From NCBI RefSeq assembly GCF_900113225.1, contig NZ_FOZE01000002.1:806001-870000 (forward strand): DNA of 64,000 bases, written 5' to 3'. This DNA is from Mitsuaria sp. PDC51. GTDB lineage: Bacteria > Pseudomonadota > Gammaproteobacteria > Burkholderiales > Burkholderiaceae_C. Shown here piece after piece: positions 8,236 through 17,954 of this stretch. The translations under genes were made by a program, and so were the position numbers. The notes beneath the pieces are model-generated. The model was not told the DNA's origin, did no database searches, and saw nothing but the letters and a program-made list of their open reading frames with translations. Each line of letters begins with the position of its first letter. The stretch's first letter is position 1.

Positions 8236-10560
8236 TCAGACGGCCGCTGGCGGCCGCGACGCCAGCGCCGCGCCGAAGCCGGGATCGGGCTCGGCCCCCA
8301 TCGTGAACACCAGCCGGCCGCCCTGCATCAGGCTGGCGTGGTCGATCCAGCTGCGCGTGTGCGGCTGCCCCCGCCAGGTCACCGACTGCACGTAGATCCG
8401 GTCGAGGCCGTTGCCGCGCGCCTCGATCTCCAGCGTCCTGCCACCCGGCAGGGCCAGTTCGGCGCGCTCCACCAACGGGCTGCCGAAGACATAACGCGCG
8501 CTGACCGGATCCACCGGGTACAGCCCCAGCGCGCTGAGCACCAGCCAGGCCGACATCTGCCCGCAGTCCTCGTTGCCGGACAGGCCGTCGGGCCGGTCGC
8601 TGTAGAGCGTGTCCATGATCTGCCGCACGCGCGCCTGCGTCTTCCAGGGCTGGCCTGCGTAGGCATAGAGATACGCGATGTGGTGGCTGGGTTCGTTGCC
8701 ATGGGCGTACTGGCCGATCAGCCCCGAGATGTCGGGCGGCGCGCCGGGCAGTTGTTCCGAGCTCGTGGTGAACAGCGCATCGAGCTGGGCGACGAAGGCA
8801 GCCTCGCCGCCGAAGAGCGCCATGTAGCCGGCCACGTCGTGCTGGTTGAGGAAGGTGGCCTGCCAGGCATTGGACTCGGTGAAGTCGCGCCAGCGATCCG
8901 AATGGCCCAGCGCCCGCGGATCGAAGGGCTCAGCCCAGCGGCCGTCGGCCAGGCGCGGCCGCACGAAGCGCAGCGCCGGATCGAAGACATGGCGATAGTT
9001 CAGCGAACGCTCGCGCAGCAGCGCCGCGTCCGCCTCGGCCCCCACGCCGCGCGCGAGGCGGGCCAGCGCCCAGTCGTCGTAGGCGTACTCGAGGGTCTTG
9101 CTGGCCGCCTCCTCCTCGCGGTCGGACGGGATGAAACCCAGCCGGCGGTAATCGGGCAGACCGCGGTACGCGTCGTCCATCGCACGCTGGCGCCACAGCG
9201 GCCAGGCGCGCTGGAAGTCGATGCCGGCGAAGCCCTTGGCCTGGGCCTCGGCCAGCACCACCGCCGAGTGGTAGCCGATCATGCAGCCGGTCTCGCGGCC
9301 GTGCAGCGGCCACACCGGCACGCCTTGATCGCTCTGCTCCGCCATGCGGATGAGGCTGTTGACCAGGTCCGGCACGCGCGCCGGCGTGAGCATCGTCAGC
9401 AGCGGATGCAGGCTGCGGTAGGTGTCCCACAGCGAGTACTGCGTGTAGTTGCGCTCGCCCGGCGCGAGCTGATGCACGCGCAGGTCCATGCCGCGGTACT
9501 GGCCGTCCACGTCGCTGAACAGGGTCGGTGCGAGCAGGCTGTGATACAGCGCGGTGTAGAGCATGCGCTGATGCCGCTCGTCGAAGGTCCGCAGCCGCAG
9601 CGCGGCGAGCTCGCGTTCCCAGGCCGCGCTGGCCGACGCGCGCACCTGCTCGAAGTCCCAGCCGGGCAGTTCCTCGCGCAGATTGCGCAGCGCGCCCTCC
9701 GCGCTGACGTAGGAGATGCCGCACTTGACCAGCAGCGGCTCGCCCGCTTCCGAGCGCCAGTGCAGCGCCGCCAGCAGCTGCGTGCCGCGTGAAATCCGCG
9801 TCGACGCGCCGTCCGCGCCGTTGCCGTTGAACACCTCGAAGCGCTCGAAGGGCCGCGAGAACTGCATCGCGAAGTAGACCTGCCGGCCCTGCGCCCACTG
9901 GTCGACCGCTCGGCCGCCGAGCAGCGTGTCGTCGCCGACCACCTCCAGCTCGGCCCAGGGCACGCGCGTGGGCACGCCCGGCTTGTCCTGCATGCCATGA
10001 CGCAGGTCCACCATCAGATGGCTGCGCGTGTGCGGGCCGAAGCGGTAGCGATGCAGACCGACGCGCTCGGTGGCGGTGAGCTCGACAGTGACATCGCGAT
10101 CGCGCAGCGCGACGCGGTAGTAGCCGGGCTCGGCAGACTGATCCTGATGCGTGAACGGCGCGCGCCAGCCCAGCTCCGGATTGCCGGGCGGTCCGGGTTG
10201 CCGCCGCACCTCGCCGACGCAGGGCATCACCAGCACGTCCAGCAGGTCACCGATGCCGGTGCCGCTGAGGTGCGTGTGGGAGAAGCCCATGATCGAGCGG
10301 TCCTTGTCGTGGTAGCCCGAGCAGGCGTCCCAGTCCGCGTTGTAGGTGTCGGGCCCCAGCTGCACCATGCCGAAGGGCCGCGTGGCGGCCGGCGTGGTGT
10401 GGCCGTGATCGCCGGTGCCGATGAACACGTCGACGTGGCGGGTGAGGCGCTCGTCCGCGGGAACGCCCGGGGACAGGGCCTGGCGCGCGGGGCCGGCGCA
10501 GCCGGTCAGCGGCAGGCCGGTGGCGAGCGCCATCTTGAGCAGGTCGCGGCGTGAGGTCAT
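8236..10560 (-). CDS. GH92 alpha-mannosidase, Tat-exported lipoprotein
   Basis: 774-residue exo-alpha-mannosidase of family 92, a calcium-dependent inverting enzyme that trims alpha-1,2, 1,3 or 1,6 mannose from N-glycans. The N-terminus SRRDLLKMALATGLPLTGC combines a twin-arginine motif with a lipobox Cys21, so it is probably membrane-anchored on the periplasmic side. Family landmarks are VDVFIGTGDHGHTTPAA, the PFGMVQLGPDT strand, GFSHTHLSGTG, GNEPSHHIAYLY and the acid-bearing GNEDCGQMSAW near residue 660. It is the last gene of the minus-strand operon and starts 3 nt after the stop of the GH125 gene, so the two mannosidases are probably translated together. Confidence 0.95.
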   Translation of the reverse strand: MTSRRDLLKMALATGLPLTGCAGPARQALSPGVPADERLTRHVDVFIGTGDHGHTTPAATRPFGMVQLGPDTYNADWDACSGYHDKDRSIMGFSHTHLSGTGIGDLLDVLVMPCVGEVRRQPGPPGNPELGWRAPFTHQDQSAEPGYYRVALRDRDVTVELTATERVGLHRYRFGPHTRSHLMVDLRHGMQDKPGVPTRVPWAELEVVGDDTLLGGRAVDQWAQGRQVYFAMQFSRPFERFEVFNGNGADGASTRISRGTQLLAALHWRSEAGEPLLVKCGISYVSAEGALRNLREELPGWDFEQVRASASAAWERELAALRLRTFDERHQRMLYTALYHSLLAPTLFSDVDGQYRGMDLRVHQLAPGERNYTQYSLWDTYRSLHPLLTMLTPARVPDLVNSLIRMAEQSDQGVPVWPLHGRETGCMIGYHSAVVLAEAQAKGFAGIDFQRAWPLWRQRAMDDAYRGLPDYRRLGFIPSDREEEAASKTLEYAYDDWALARLARGVGAEADAALLRERSLNYRHVFDPALRFVRPRLADGRWAEPFDPRALGHSDRWRDFTESNAWQATFLNQHDVAGYMALFGGEAAFVAQLDALFTTSSEQLPGAPPDISGLIGQYAHGNEPSHHIAYLYAYAGQPWKTQARVRQIMDTLYSDRPDGLSGNEDCGQMSAWLVLSALGLYPVDPVSARYVFGSPLVERAELALPGGRTLEIEARGNGLDRIYVQSVTWRGQPHTRSWIDHASLMQGGRLVFTMGAEPDPGFGAALASRPPAAV

Positions 10561-10563
10561 GGA

Positions 10564-12048
10564 TCAGCTCGATTGCAGCAGCGCGGGCCGATGCCGCGCC
10601 AGGTTCAGGATCAGTTCGCCGAACAGGCCGTTGGCCCAGGCAAACCAGGGGCGGGTGAAATGCGCGGCGTCGTCCTGGTCGAAGGCCTCGTGCATGAAGC
10701 CGGTGCCCGCATGGCTGGCCTGGAGCCAGCGCAGGCACTGGCGGATCTCCGCGTCGCCCGCGGCCGTGGCGGGCGCGGTCAGTGCCTTCATGGTGAGGGA
10801 CATCGGCCAGATCATGCGCAGGCCCTCGTGCGGCCCGCCGGTGCCCTCGGCCACGCGGCCGCGGAAGAAGTACGGGTTGTCCGGGCTCCAGGCCCGCGCG
10901 CGCGTGCGGCGGTAGAGCGCGTCGTCGACCGCGCAGACGCCCAGGTAGGGCAGGCTCAGCAGGCTGGGCGCGTTGGCGTCGTCCATGAAGAACTGGTTGC
11001 CGAAGCCGTCGACCTCATAGGCCCAGACCTCGCCCGCCGGCGTGCGCAGCCGCGCGTGGCGGCGCAGCGCGGCCGCGACCTCATCGGCCAGGGCCTTGGC
11101 CTCGCTGGCCAGCGCGGCGTCGTGCAGCACCGCGTCCGCCATCGCCGCGAGCTGACGCAGCGACACGACGGCGAACAGGTTGGCCGGCACCAGGAACGGG
11201 AAGACGCAGGCGTCGTCCGACGGCCGGAACATCGAATGGATCAGCCCCACCGGCCGGCCCGGATGGCCATAGCCATCGAGGACCAGCGTCTCGGTGGCGG
11301 CCTCGGCCTTGCGCTGGAAGCGGTAGGGACCGGGACCGGTCTTGCGCTGCTGCTCGCGCATCGTGCGCAGCACCGCGCGCATCGCCTCGGCCCATTGCGC
11401 GTCGAAGGGCGCGGTGTCGCCGGTGGCGCGCCAGTAGCCGTGGGCCAGGCGGATGGGCCAGCACAGCGAGTCCAGCTCCCACTTGCGTTCGGACACGCCG
11501 GGCCGCATCTCGGTCAGGTCGCCGATGGCCCACTTGAGCTGCGTGCGGGCCTGAGGATCCTCGAGGAAGGCATTGGCGTAGGGATCGATCAACAGGCAGC
11601 GCGCGTGGCGATGGATGACGCCGCGGATCAGACGCCGCAGCGCATCGTCCTCACGCGCGAAGGGCAGGTAGGGCCAGACCTGGGCCGACGAGTCGCGCAA
11701 CCACATCGCGTCGATGTCGCCGGTGATGACGAAGGTGTCGGGCTTGCCGTCGACGGTGCCCTCGGTCACCGTGGTGTCCAGCGTGTTGGGCAGGCAGTTG
11801 CCGAACATCCAGGCCAGCTCCGGATCGCCGATGCGGCGCTGCAGGTCCGCGATGGCGGCGTCGACAGCAGGGCTGCTGAAGCGGCGCTGAGCGGGCGGAG
11901 GCCGCGAGCTGGCGAAGCGCGCATCCGAACCAGGGGGGCGATCGGCCGCCAGCGCGCGGGCCATGCCCAGACCGCTCAGTCCACCGGCCAGGCCGAGCCC
12001 GAGCAGCGCGCGCCGCGCCGGCGAATCGATCATGCTGACTCCCTTCAT
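10564..12048 (-). CDS. GH125 exo-alpha-1,6-mannosidase
   Basis: 494-residue inverting mannosidase of family 125 (formerly DUF1237), which removes alpha-1,6-linked mannose from the N-glycan core. It has an N-terminal export signal (RRALLGLGLAGGLSGLGMARALA; the pair of arginines may be a weak Tat signal), the acidic active-site segment GDIDAMWLRDS (110-120), SMFRPSDDACVFPFLVPAN, and a C-terminal block TGFMHEAFDQDD with the expected catalytic Glu. Its ATG overlaps the GH3 stop codon (ATGA), which indicates translational coupling. A second Met five codons in (12033) is an alternative start. Acting after GH92, it completes demannosylation of the trimannosyl core. Confidence 0.95.
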   Translation of the reverse strand: MKGVSMIDSPARRALLGLGLAGGLSGLGMARALAADRPPGSDARFASSRPPPAQRRFSSPAVDAAIADLQRRIGDPELAWMFGNCLPNTLDTTVTEGTVDGKPDTFVITGDIDAMWLRDSSAQVWPYLPFAREDDALRRLIRGVIHRHARCLLIDPYANAFLEDPQARTQLKWAIGDLTEMRPGVSERKWELDSLCWPIRLAHGYWRATGDTAPFDAQWAEAMRAVLRTMREQQRKTGPGPYRFQRKAEAATETLVLDGYGHPGRPVGLIHSMFRPSDDACVFPFLVPANLFAVVSLRQLAAMADAVLHDAALASEAKALADEVAAALRRHARLRTPAGEVWAYEVDGFGNQFFMDDANAPSLLSLPYLGVCAVDDALYRRTRARAWSPDNPYFFRGRVAEGTGGPHEGLRMIWPMSLTMKALTAPATAAGDAEIRQCLRWLQASHAGTGFMHEAFDQDDAAHFTRPWFAWANGLFGELILNLARHRPALLQSS

Positions 12049-14672
12049 CGCGGCAGCTCCTGCCGGCCCTGGATCTCGAAGCTGGCGCGCAGCACCTCGG
12101 CATGGCCGGGCTGGCCGCCGCCCACCGCGAGGCGGTAGCGGCCCGGCAGCACCGCGCGCACGCCTGACGCGTCGACCTGGCTGAGCGCGCGGGCATCGAG
12201 CTCGAAGCGCAGCGTTCGGCGCTCGCCGGCCTTCAGCGGCACGCGCTGGAAGGCCACCAGCGCGTGCGCCGGCGCCACGGCCAGCGGCGTCTCGGGCTCG
12301 AGGTAGACCTGCGCCACTTCGTCGCCATGGCGATCGCCGGCGTTGGCCACCTCGACCTCGACCGTGAGCGCCTCACCCGCGTTCAGCACCGCGCTCGACA
12401 CGCGCGGCGCCTGGTAGGCGAACCGGGTGTAACTCAGCCCATGCCCGAAGGCCCACAGCGGCGAGCCCTTGAAGTAGCGATAGGTGCGGCCCTGCATGCC
12501 GTAGTCGGCGAAGGGCGGCAGGTCCTGCGCCGAGCGGTAGAAGGTCACCGGCAGCCGCCCCGCCGGGTTGTTGATCCCCAGCAGCGTCTCCGCGATCGCC
12601 TGCCCGCCGGCCTCGCCCGGATACCAGGCGGCCAGCACCGCGTCCGCGTGCTCGGAGGCCCAGCGCAGCGCCACCGCGCTGCCCGACTGCAGCACCACGA
12701 CCAGCGGCTTGCCGGTCGCCTGCACCGCCTGGAGCAGGCGCTCCTGCGCCGCCGGCAGGTCCAGCGAACTGCGGTCCCCGCCATCGAAGCCGGGTACCTC
12801 CAGCTGCAGCTGCTCGCCTTCCAGATCGGGCGACAAGCCGACGAAGGCCACGATGGCATCGGCTTGGCGCGCGGCCGCCACCGCCTGCGCCAGTTGCGCA
12901 TCGGCCGGCGCCTGCCAGCGCAGCGACAGCCCCTGATCCTCACCCGTATGCAGCCACTCCACGCGCAGCGTCCGGGGGCGCCGGTCCGTGACCTTGACGC
13001 TGACGGCGGCCTGATCGCCGTCGCCGTCCTGCAGCAGCTTGCCGTCGAGGTAGAGGCGAACGCGGTCATAGCCGTCGCAATCGAAGCAGCGCTCCACGCG
13101 CAGGCCCAGCCGGTACTCTCCGGGTGCCGGCGGCAGGAACTGCCCCGACCAGCGCACCGAGTACCCGCGCGGTGGCAAGCCCGCCGCGGGCGGCGCCCGG
13201 TTGAAGTCGAGGTTCAAGGTCGCATCGTCGCTGGCTGCGACAGGGTGGCCGGCGAGGGTCGCGTTGGCGAAGACCTCGCGGCGCAGGCCGGGCCTTCCCT
13301 GCGGCGTGCGCAGCGCCGCCTGCGGCACGGCTACCGGCACGCCCTCGGCCAGCGCGGAGCCCTGGGCGGCGACCACGCGCGAGGGCCCGAGCGCCTGGCG
13401 CAGACCAGCCAGCGGCGTGATCGGATCGGCCGCCACGCCGTGGTAGTTGGCGTGCAGGTCCTCGAGCAGCTCGGCGGTCGGACCAACGACGGCCACGCGG
13501 CCGCGCGGCGACAGCGGCAGCACGCCGTTGTTCTTCAACAGGACCATGGACTCGCGCGCGGCGCGCAGCGCCAGCGCGCGACCCGCGGCCCAGTCGATGG
13601 ACGGCGCGGCGCTCGCGGGCGAGAACAGGCCCAGCCGCAGACGGGCCTCGAAGAGACGCCGCAGCGCGCGATCCAGGTCGGCTTCGCTGACGCGGCCGTT
13701 CTCCACCGCGCGGCCCAGCGCGGCGAAGCTGCGGCCGCAGTTCAGGTCGGTGCCCGCCTGCAGCGCGCGCGCCGAGGCCTCCGCGTCATCGGGCGTGGTC
13801 TTGTGGAAGAGCGTCATGTCCTCGACCGCGTCGCAGTCAGTCACGACGAAGCCCTGGAAGCCCCAGTCGCGGCGCAGCCGCTCCTGCAGCAGCGCCGTGT
13901 TCGCGCAGGCGGGCGTGCCGTCCAGCGCGTTGTAGGCGCACATGACCGAGCCGGCGTGCGCCTGCGTCACCGCGGCCCGGAAGGCCGGCAGATAGCTGTC
14001 CTCCAGATCGTGGGCCGACGGGTTGACGTTGAACGCGTGGCGCTCCTTCTCCGGCCCGCTGTGCACGGCGAAATGCTTGGGCGTGGCGATGACCAGCGGG
14101 CGGCGCTCGTCGGGGCCTTGCAGCCCTTGCACGAAGGCCACGCCCAGGCGCGCGGTGAGGACCGGATCCTCGCCATAGGTCTCCTGCCCGCGGCCCCAGC
14201 GCGGATCGCGGAACAGGTTGATGTTGGGCGACCAGATCGTCAGGCCGCCGTAGCGGGCGGAGTCGCGCGACACGCCCGGCGGCGGCGGCGCGGACTTGGC
14301 CCGCGCCTGCGCGGCGATCACGCCGCCCACCGCGTGCAGCAGCGGCGCGTCCCAGCTCGCGGCCAGACCGATGGCCTGCGGGAAGACCGTGGCCCGGCCG
14401 TTGCGCGCCAAGCCATGCAGGCCTTCGCTCCACCAGCCATAGGCCGGCACGCCCAGACGCTCGATGGCGGGCGCGCCGTCCTGCAACTGGGCGATCTTCT
14501 CGGCCAGGCTGAGCCGGCTCACCAGATCGGCGGCGCGCTCGGCGTCGCCCAGACGGACGTCGAGATAGGGCGGCACCGTCGGCGATGTCGGCGCTGACAG
14601 CGCCGGCTCGGCGGCCGTTGCCATCGATGCCGGCAGCACGGCCGCGAAACACAGCCACGGCATCACGTGCAT
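12045..14672 (-). CDS. GH3 glycosidase with PA14 insert, probably beta-xylosidase
   Basis: 875-residue secreted family 3 enzyme. The start at 14672 gives a signal peptide (MHVMPWLCFAAVLPASMATAAEP). The TIM-barrel domain contains KHFAVHSGPE and the nucleophile segment FVVTDCDAV near residue 280; the DCDAV form is usual in GH3 beta-xylosidases rather than SDW-type beta-glucosidases. A PA14 domain (about 490-597, GEYRLGLRVERCFDC) is inserted in the second domain, and a fibronectin-III-like domain ends the protein. In an N-glycan locus this would remove core beta-1,2-xylose, a plant-specific decoration. The stop codon overlaps the GH125 start. Confidence 0.88.
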   Translation of the reverse strand: MHVMPWLCFAAVLPASMATAAEPALSAPTSPTVPPYLDVRLGDAERAADLVSRLSLAEKIAQLQDGAPAIERLGVPAYGWWSEGLHGLARNGRATVFPQAIGLAASWDAPLLHAVGGVIAAQARAKSAPPPPGVSRDSARYGGLTIWSPNINLFRDPRWGRGQETYGEDPVLTARLGVAFVQGLQGPDERRPLVIATPKHFAVHSGPEKERHAFNVNPSAHDLEDSYLPAFRAAVTQAHAGSVMCAYNALDGTPACANTALLQERLRRDWGFQGFVVTDCDAVEDMTLFHKTTPDDAEASARALQAGTDLNCGRSFAALGRAVENGRVSEADLDRALRRLFEARLRLGLFSPASAAPSIDWAAGRALALRAARESMVLLKNNGVLPLSPRGRVAVVGPTAELLEDLHANYHGVAADPITPLAGLRQALGPSRVVAAQGSALAEGVPVAVPQAALRTPQGRPGLRREVFANATLAGHPVAASDDATLNLDFNRAPPAAGLPPRGYSVRWSGQFLPPAPGEYRLGLRVERCFDCDGYDRVRLYLDGKLLQDGDGDQAAVSVKVTDRRPRTLRVEWLHTGEDQGLSLRWQAPADAQLAQAVAAARQADAIVAFVGLSPDLEGEQLQLEVPGFDGGDRSSLDLPAAQERLLQAVQATGKPLVVVLQSGSAVALRWASEHADAVLAAWYPGEAGGQAIAETLLGINNPAGRLPVTFYRSAQDLPPFADYGMQGRTYRYFKGSPLWAFGHGLSYTRFAYQAPRVSSAVLNAGEALTVEVEVANAGDRHGDEVAQVYLEPETPLAVAPAHALVAFQRVPLKAGERRTLRFELDARALSQVDASGVRAVLPGRYRLAVGGGQPGHAEVLRASFEIQGRQELPR

Positions 14673-14733
14673 GCCGCGCCCCCCGCGGCGCTTCGGCGCC
14701 GCCGGTGAAAGGGAAAGCGCGCGCCTGACGGCG

Positions 14734-15810
14734 TCAGCCCAGGCGGCGCGGGTCCAGTTGCACATGCCGGATGTGGCTCCGTTGGTAGGTGTAGGTGAGA
14801 TGCACGAGACCATCGCGTGTCTGGATGGCGGCGGGATAGGAGAACTCCTGGCCGGGCTCGTCCTCCAGCGTCGCGACGGTGCGCCATGCATGGCCGCCGT
14901 CGCTGGACAGCGCCAGGTCCAGCCGGTCCCGGCCGACCCACCAGTCGTTTCCCTGCTCGCGCGGATTGAAGACCATCAGGATGCGGCCATCGGCCAGGCC
15001 CAGGGCCTCGATGCCGGCATTGGGATTGGGCAGCGAGGTCAGCGCAGCGGCCGACCAGCTGCGCCCGCCATCGCGCGAGCGCGTGACGGCGATGCGGTTC
15101 GCCCGGCTGCGCGCGAAGGCCAGCACACTGCCATCGGGCCGAACGACGAGGCTGGGCTGGATCAGCCCGTAGCCCTTCGGATCGGCCACCGGCACGTTGG
15201 GCAGCCAACTCCGGCCCAGGTCCCGGCTGCGCTCCATGTGCAGGCGCCAGCGGCCCGCTTCGTCTTCGGTGCTGGACGGGCACAGCAGCGTGCCGTCCGC
15301 GAGCATCAGCGGCTTGCTGCGGATCGGACCCAGCACGCCGTCAGGCAGCCGGCGCGGCGAGGACCAGTGGTCGCCGCCATCGTCCGAGGTGATGAGTTCG
15401 CCCCACCACTGCCGTGGATCGGGGCCGACCTTGTAGAAGAGCAGCAGCGTGCCGCCGCGCGCGGCGCTGGCCTGGAACAGGACCGGGTTCCAGGTGGGCA
15501 ACGGACTGCCGTCCGGCTGCACGCCGTCCGCGATCGCGCGAGGCGCGCTCCAGGCACCGGCCCGCAAGCGCGAGCACCAGATGCGCACATCGGGCGCGCG
15601 CTCCGCGGTGCCGCCGAACCAGGCGGCCATCAGGCTGCCGTCTGGCAGTTCCACGAGCGTGGACGCATGCACCTGCGGCGTGGCCGGCCGCTCGTCGATG
15701 AAACGCTTGTGGAGTTCGAGCTCCGCGCTCCAGGCGCGCGGCCCGGCCGCGCCCGCCAGCGCCGCGCCCAGCAGCTGCCTTCGGGACAGACCGGGCACTC
15801 GCCGCGTCAT
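14734..15810 (-). CDS. Sialidase-fold BNR-repeat protein, substrate uncertain
   Basis: 358 residues with a twin-arginine signal (LSRRQLLGAALAGAAG) and a six-bladed-propeller sequence pattern. Four Asp-box motifs are visible: SDDGGDHWSSP, SRDLGRSWLP, SRDGGRSWSAA and SSDGGHAWRT. It belongs to the BNR_2-type 'exo-alpha-sialidase' group found in glycan-degradation loci. I could not confirm a complete arginine triad and catalytic Tyr/Glu pair by eye, and plant N-glycans carry no sialic acid, so another acidic or neutral glycan may be the target. Its start overlaps the cutC stop (ATGA), and 61 bp separate it from the GH3 gene downstream. Confidence 0.8.
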   Translation of the reverse strand: MTRRVPGLSRRQLLGAALAGAAGPRAWSAELELHKRFIDERPATPQVHASTLVELPDGSLMAAWFGGTAERAPDVRIWCSRLRAGAWSAPRAIADGVQPDGSPLPTWNPVLFQASAARGGTLLLFYKVGPDPRQWWGELITSDDGGDHWSSPRRLPDGVLGPIRSKPLMLADGTLLCPSSTEDEAGRWRLHMERSRDLGRSWLPNVPVADPKGYGLIQPSLVVRPDGSVLAFARSRANRIAVTRSRDGGRSWSAAALTSLPNPNAGIEALGLADGRILMVFNPREQGNDWWVGRDRLDLALSSDGGHAWRTVATLEDEPGQEFSYPAAIQTRDGLVHLTYTYQRSHIRHVQLDPRRLG

Positions 15811-16508
15811 AGCGCCTGCCGCAGCGCGGCGATGCGCGCGGCGTCGATGCCGGACGCGAAACTGCCGCCCGCTCGCGCGCCGCTGCCCACGTGGTACTGC
15901 CGCGCGCCGATGCGGCGATGCAGCGCGGCCAGGTTGCCCGCGTGCACGCCCGCGCCCACCAGCGGCTCGACGCCCTCGCCCAGACGCCAGCGCGTCACGA
16001 GTTGCGCGAGCAGTTCGGCGCCCTCCTCCGCGATGGGCGCGCCCCCCGAGCTCAGCAATTGCGTCACCGCGCCGCGATAGGCGCTCAGCTCGCTGAAGGC
16101 GCGGACCGGATCGCGCGCCTCGTCGAAGGCACGATGGAAGGTCAGCGGCAGGCCATCGGCCCATCGCAGCACCTGGTCCAGGGCCGCGCGGTCGATGTCG
16201 CCATCGGCCGTCAATGCGCCGAAGACCAGGCCATGCGCGCCGGCGTCGCGCACCATCGCCACGCCCTCGCGCACCTGGCGCATGTCGGCCTCGTCGTAGC
16301 AGAAGGACCGGGCGTGGGGCCGCACCATGACCATCACCGGCAGACGGCACTGCCGCACCACCTCGTCCACCACCTGCGCGCTGGGCGTGAGCCCGCCCTG
16401 CGCCATGTCGGACACCAGCTCGATGCGGTCCGCGCCGGCGGCCTCGGCCTCGCAGGCGTCCCGGGCCGTCAAGGCGATGACCTCGATGAACAGGGGCGCG
16501 CCGGTCAT
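15807..16508 (-). CDS. cutC: CutC family TIM-barrel protein
   Basis: 233-residue cytoplasmic protein of the CutC family, named for copper homeostasis in E. coli although its biochemical role is unresolved. Family landmarks are IEVIALTARDACEAEAAGADRIELVSD, the MVRPHARSFCYDE segment, THFRAF-like LTFHRAFDEARDP, and QLLSSGGAP. No signal peptide. Both ends overlap neighbours by ATGA, with the GH29 gene upstream and the sialidase-fold gene downstream, so it is an integral member of the glycan operon. That placement argues for a role in sugar metabolism here rather than copper handling. Confidence 0.92.
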   Translation of the reverse strand: MTGAPLFIEVIALTARDACEAEAAGADRIELVSDMAQGGLTPSAQVVDEVVRQCRLPVMVMVRPHARSFCYDEADMRQVREGVAMVRDAGAHGLVFGALTADGDIDRAALDQVLRWADGLPLTFHRAFDEARDPVRAFSELSAYRGAVTQLLSSGGAPIAEEGAELLAQLVTRWRLGEGVEPLVGAGVHAGNLAALHRRIGARQYHVGSGARAGGSFASGIDAARIAALRQAL

Positions 16509-17881
16509 GGAGCGGCGAACAGTTTGAACTCGCGGATGGCAGCGACGCCGACGCTGTTGGTGATGCGCAGCCGCACGCGGCGCGCGTTCACCGGCGCGAA
16601 GCGGTCGATCTTCATGTGCCCGACCGCCTGCGCCTGCGCCAGCGTGACCCAGCGGCCCCCGTCCCAGGCCTCGATCCGGTAGCCGCGCACATGCTGGCCG
16701 TCCTCCAGGCGCTCCATGGTCAGCGCGCGGTCGATCGTCACCGTCTTGCCGAGGTCCACCTCCAGCACGCCGCGGTTGGCCTCGGTGACGGTCCAGAAGG
16801 TGTCGTCGTCGTTGTCCAGCGCGGCCTGCGCGCGCGCATCGGTCTTGACGTGCGTCGCCGCCACATTGGCGGCGTTCCCGTAGCGCCGCTCCAGGGCCTG
16901 TCCGAACTCGGCCAGGCGCGTCACGTCCGCGTCGGGCAGCAGGCCGTGCCGGTCGGGCGCGATGCCCAGCACCAGCTGACCGCCGCGGCCCACGCTGTCC
17001 TCGTAGTTGCGCATCAGCTCGTCCACCGTCTTCAGCGACGCGGCGAATTCCGGCTTCGAGTTCCAGAACCAGAAGTCCTTGTGCAGCGGCGTGTCGACCT
17101 CCACCGGTCGCCAGCGCAGCTGGCCGTGGCGGTCGATGACGTTCCAGTTCTCGCCCTCGATGACGCCGACCTCGTTGCCGACCCAGCGGATGTCGCCGTA
17201 CTCGAACAGCGCGGTGTCGGCGAACACCATGGCATTGGGCTGATAGGTGCGCAGCTTCGCCACGTAGTGCTCGAAGTCGTAGACATGCCCGTCGCTGCCC
17301 GCGCCGTCCAGCCACCACTCGACCAGCGGGCCGTAGCCCGAGGCCAGCTCGACCAGCTGGCCGGCGTAGAAGACGTCATAGGCCTTGGAATCGGCGTAGC
17401 GGGGCTCGTGCCGGTCCCAGGGCGACAGATAGACGCCCATGCCCATGCCTTCGCGCTTCACCGCCTCCGCGGTCATGCGGACCAGGTCGCCCTGGCCGTT
17501 CAGCCACGGGCTGGACTTGACCGAGTAATCGCTCTGCTGCGTCGGCCACAGCGCGAAGCCGTCGTGGTGCTTGGCCACCAGCACCAGGTAATTGGCGCCC
17601 GCCGACTTGGCCGCGCGGGCCCACTGGCCGGGATCGACGCGGTCGGGATTGAACACGGCGGCCGGCGCCTTGCCGTCGCCCCATTCGCGGTCCAGGAAGG
17701 TGTTGGTGCCGAAGTGCACCAGCACGCCGAAGCCGCGGTTCTGCCAGGCCACCTGCTGCGGCGACGGGGTCGTCGCCGAGAACGAGTCCGCGGCGCATGC
17801 GGCCGTCCAGGGCGCCGCCATCGTGGCCATGCCCAGCGCCACGCCAAGCGCCGGCAGCCTCTTGATCAACGATCGGTACAT
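16505..17881 (-). CDS. GH29 alpha-L-fucosidase (1,3/4 type) with C-terminal F5/8 domain
   Basis: 458-residue exported fucosidase. The start at 17881 (MYRSLIKRLPALGVALGMAT) gives a standard signal peptide; Mets at 17893 and 17947 are alternatives. The catalytic barrel contains FGVLVHFGTNTF, AKHHDGFALWPT, SPWLNGQGD and the nucleophile segment EWWLDGAG. Residues after about 345 form a galactose-binding, discoidin-like domain (ALDNDDDTFWTV ... VRLRIT). This architecture is shared with GH29 subfamily B alpha-1,3/4-fucosidases, which act on Lewis-type antennae. It is the first gene after the TonB receptor, and its stop overlaps the cutC start. Confidence 0.9.
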   Translation of the reverse strand: MYRSLIKRLPALGVALGMATMAAPWTAACAADSFSATTPSPQQVAWQNRGFGVLVHFGTNTFLDREWGDGKAPAAVFNPDRVDPGQWARAAKSAGANYLVLVAKHHDGFALWPTQQSDYSVKSSPWLNGQGDLVRMTAEAVKREGMGMGVYLSPWDRHEPRYADSKAYDVFYAGQLVELASGYGPLVEWWLDGAGSDGHVYDFEHYVAKLRTYQPNAMVFADTALFEYGDIRWVGNEVGVIEGENWNVIDRHGQLRWRPVEVDTPLHKDFWFWNSKPEFAASLKTVDELMRNYEDSVGRGGQLVLGIAPDRHGLLPDADVTRLAEFGQALERRYGNAANVAATHVKTDARAQAALDNDDDTFWTVTEANRGVLEVDLGKTVTIDRALTMERLEDGQHVRGYRIEAWDGGRWVTLAQAQAVGHMKIDRFAPVNARRVRLRITNSVGVAAIREFKLFAAP

Positions 17882-17954
17882 CTCGGGATCCATCACGGTC
17901 ACAGGAAAGGGCCGGCCGGCTCGCGCGAGCCGGCCGGCCCCGGTCACGTCACGC

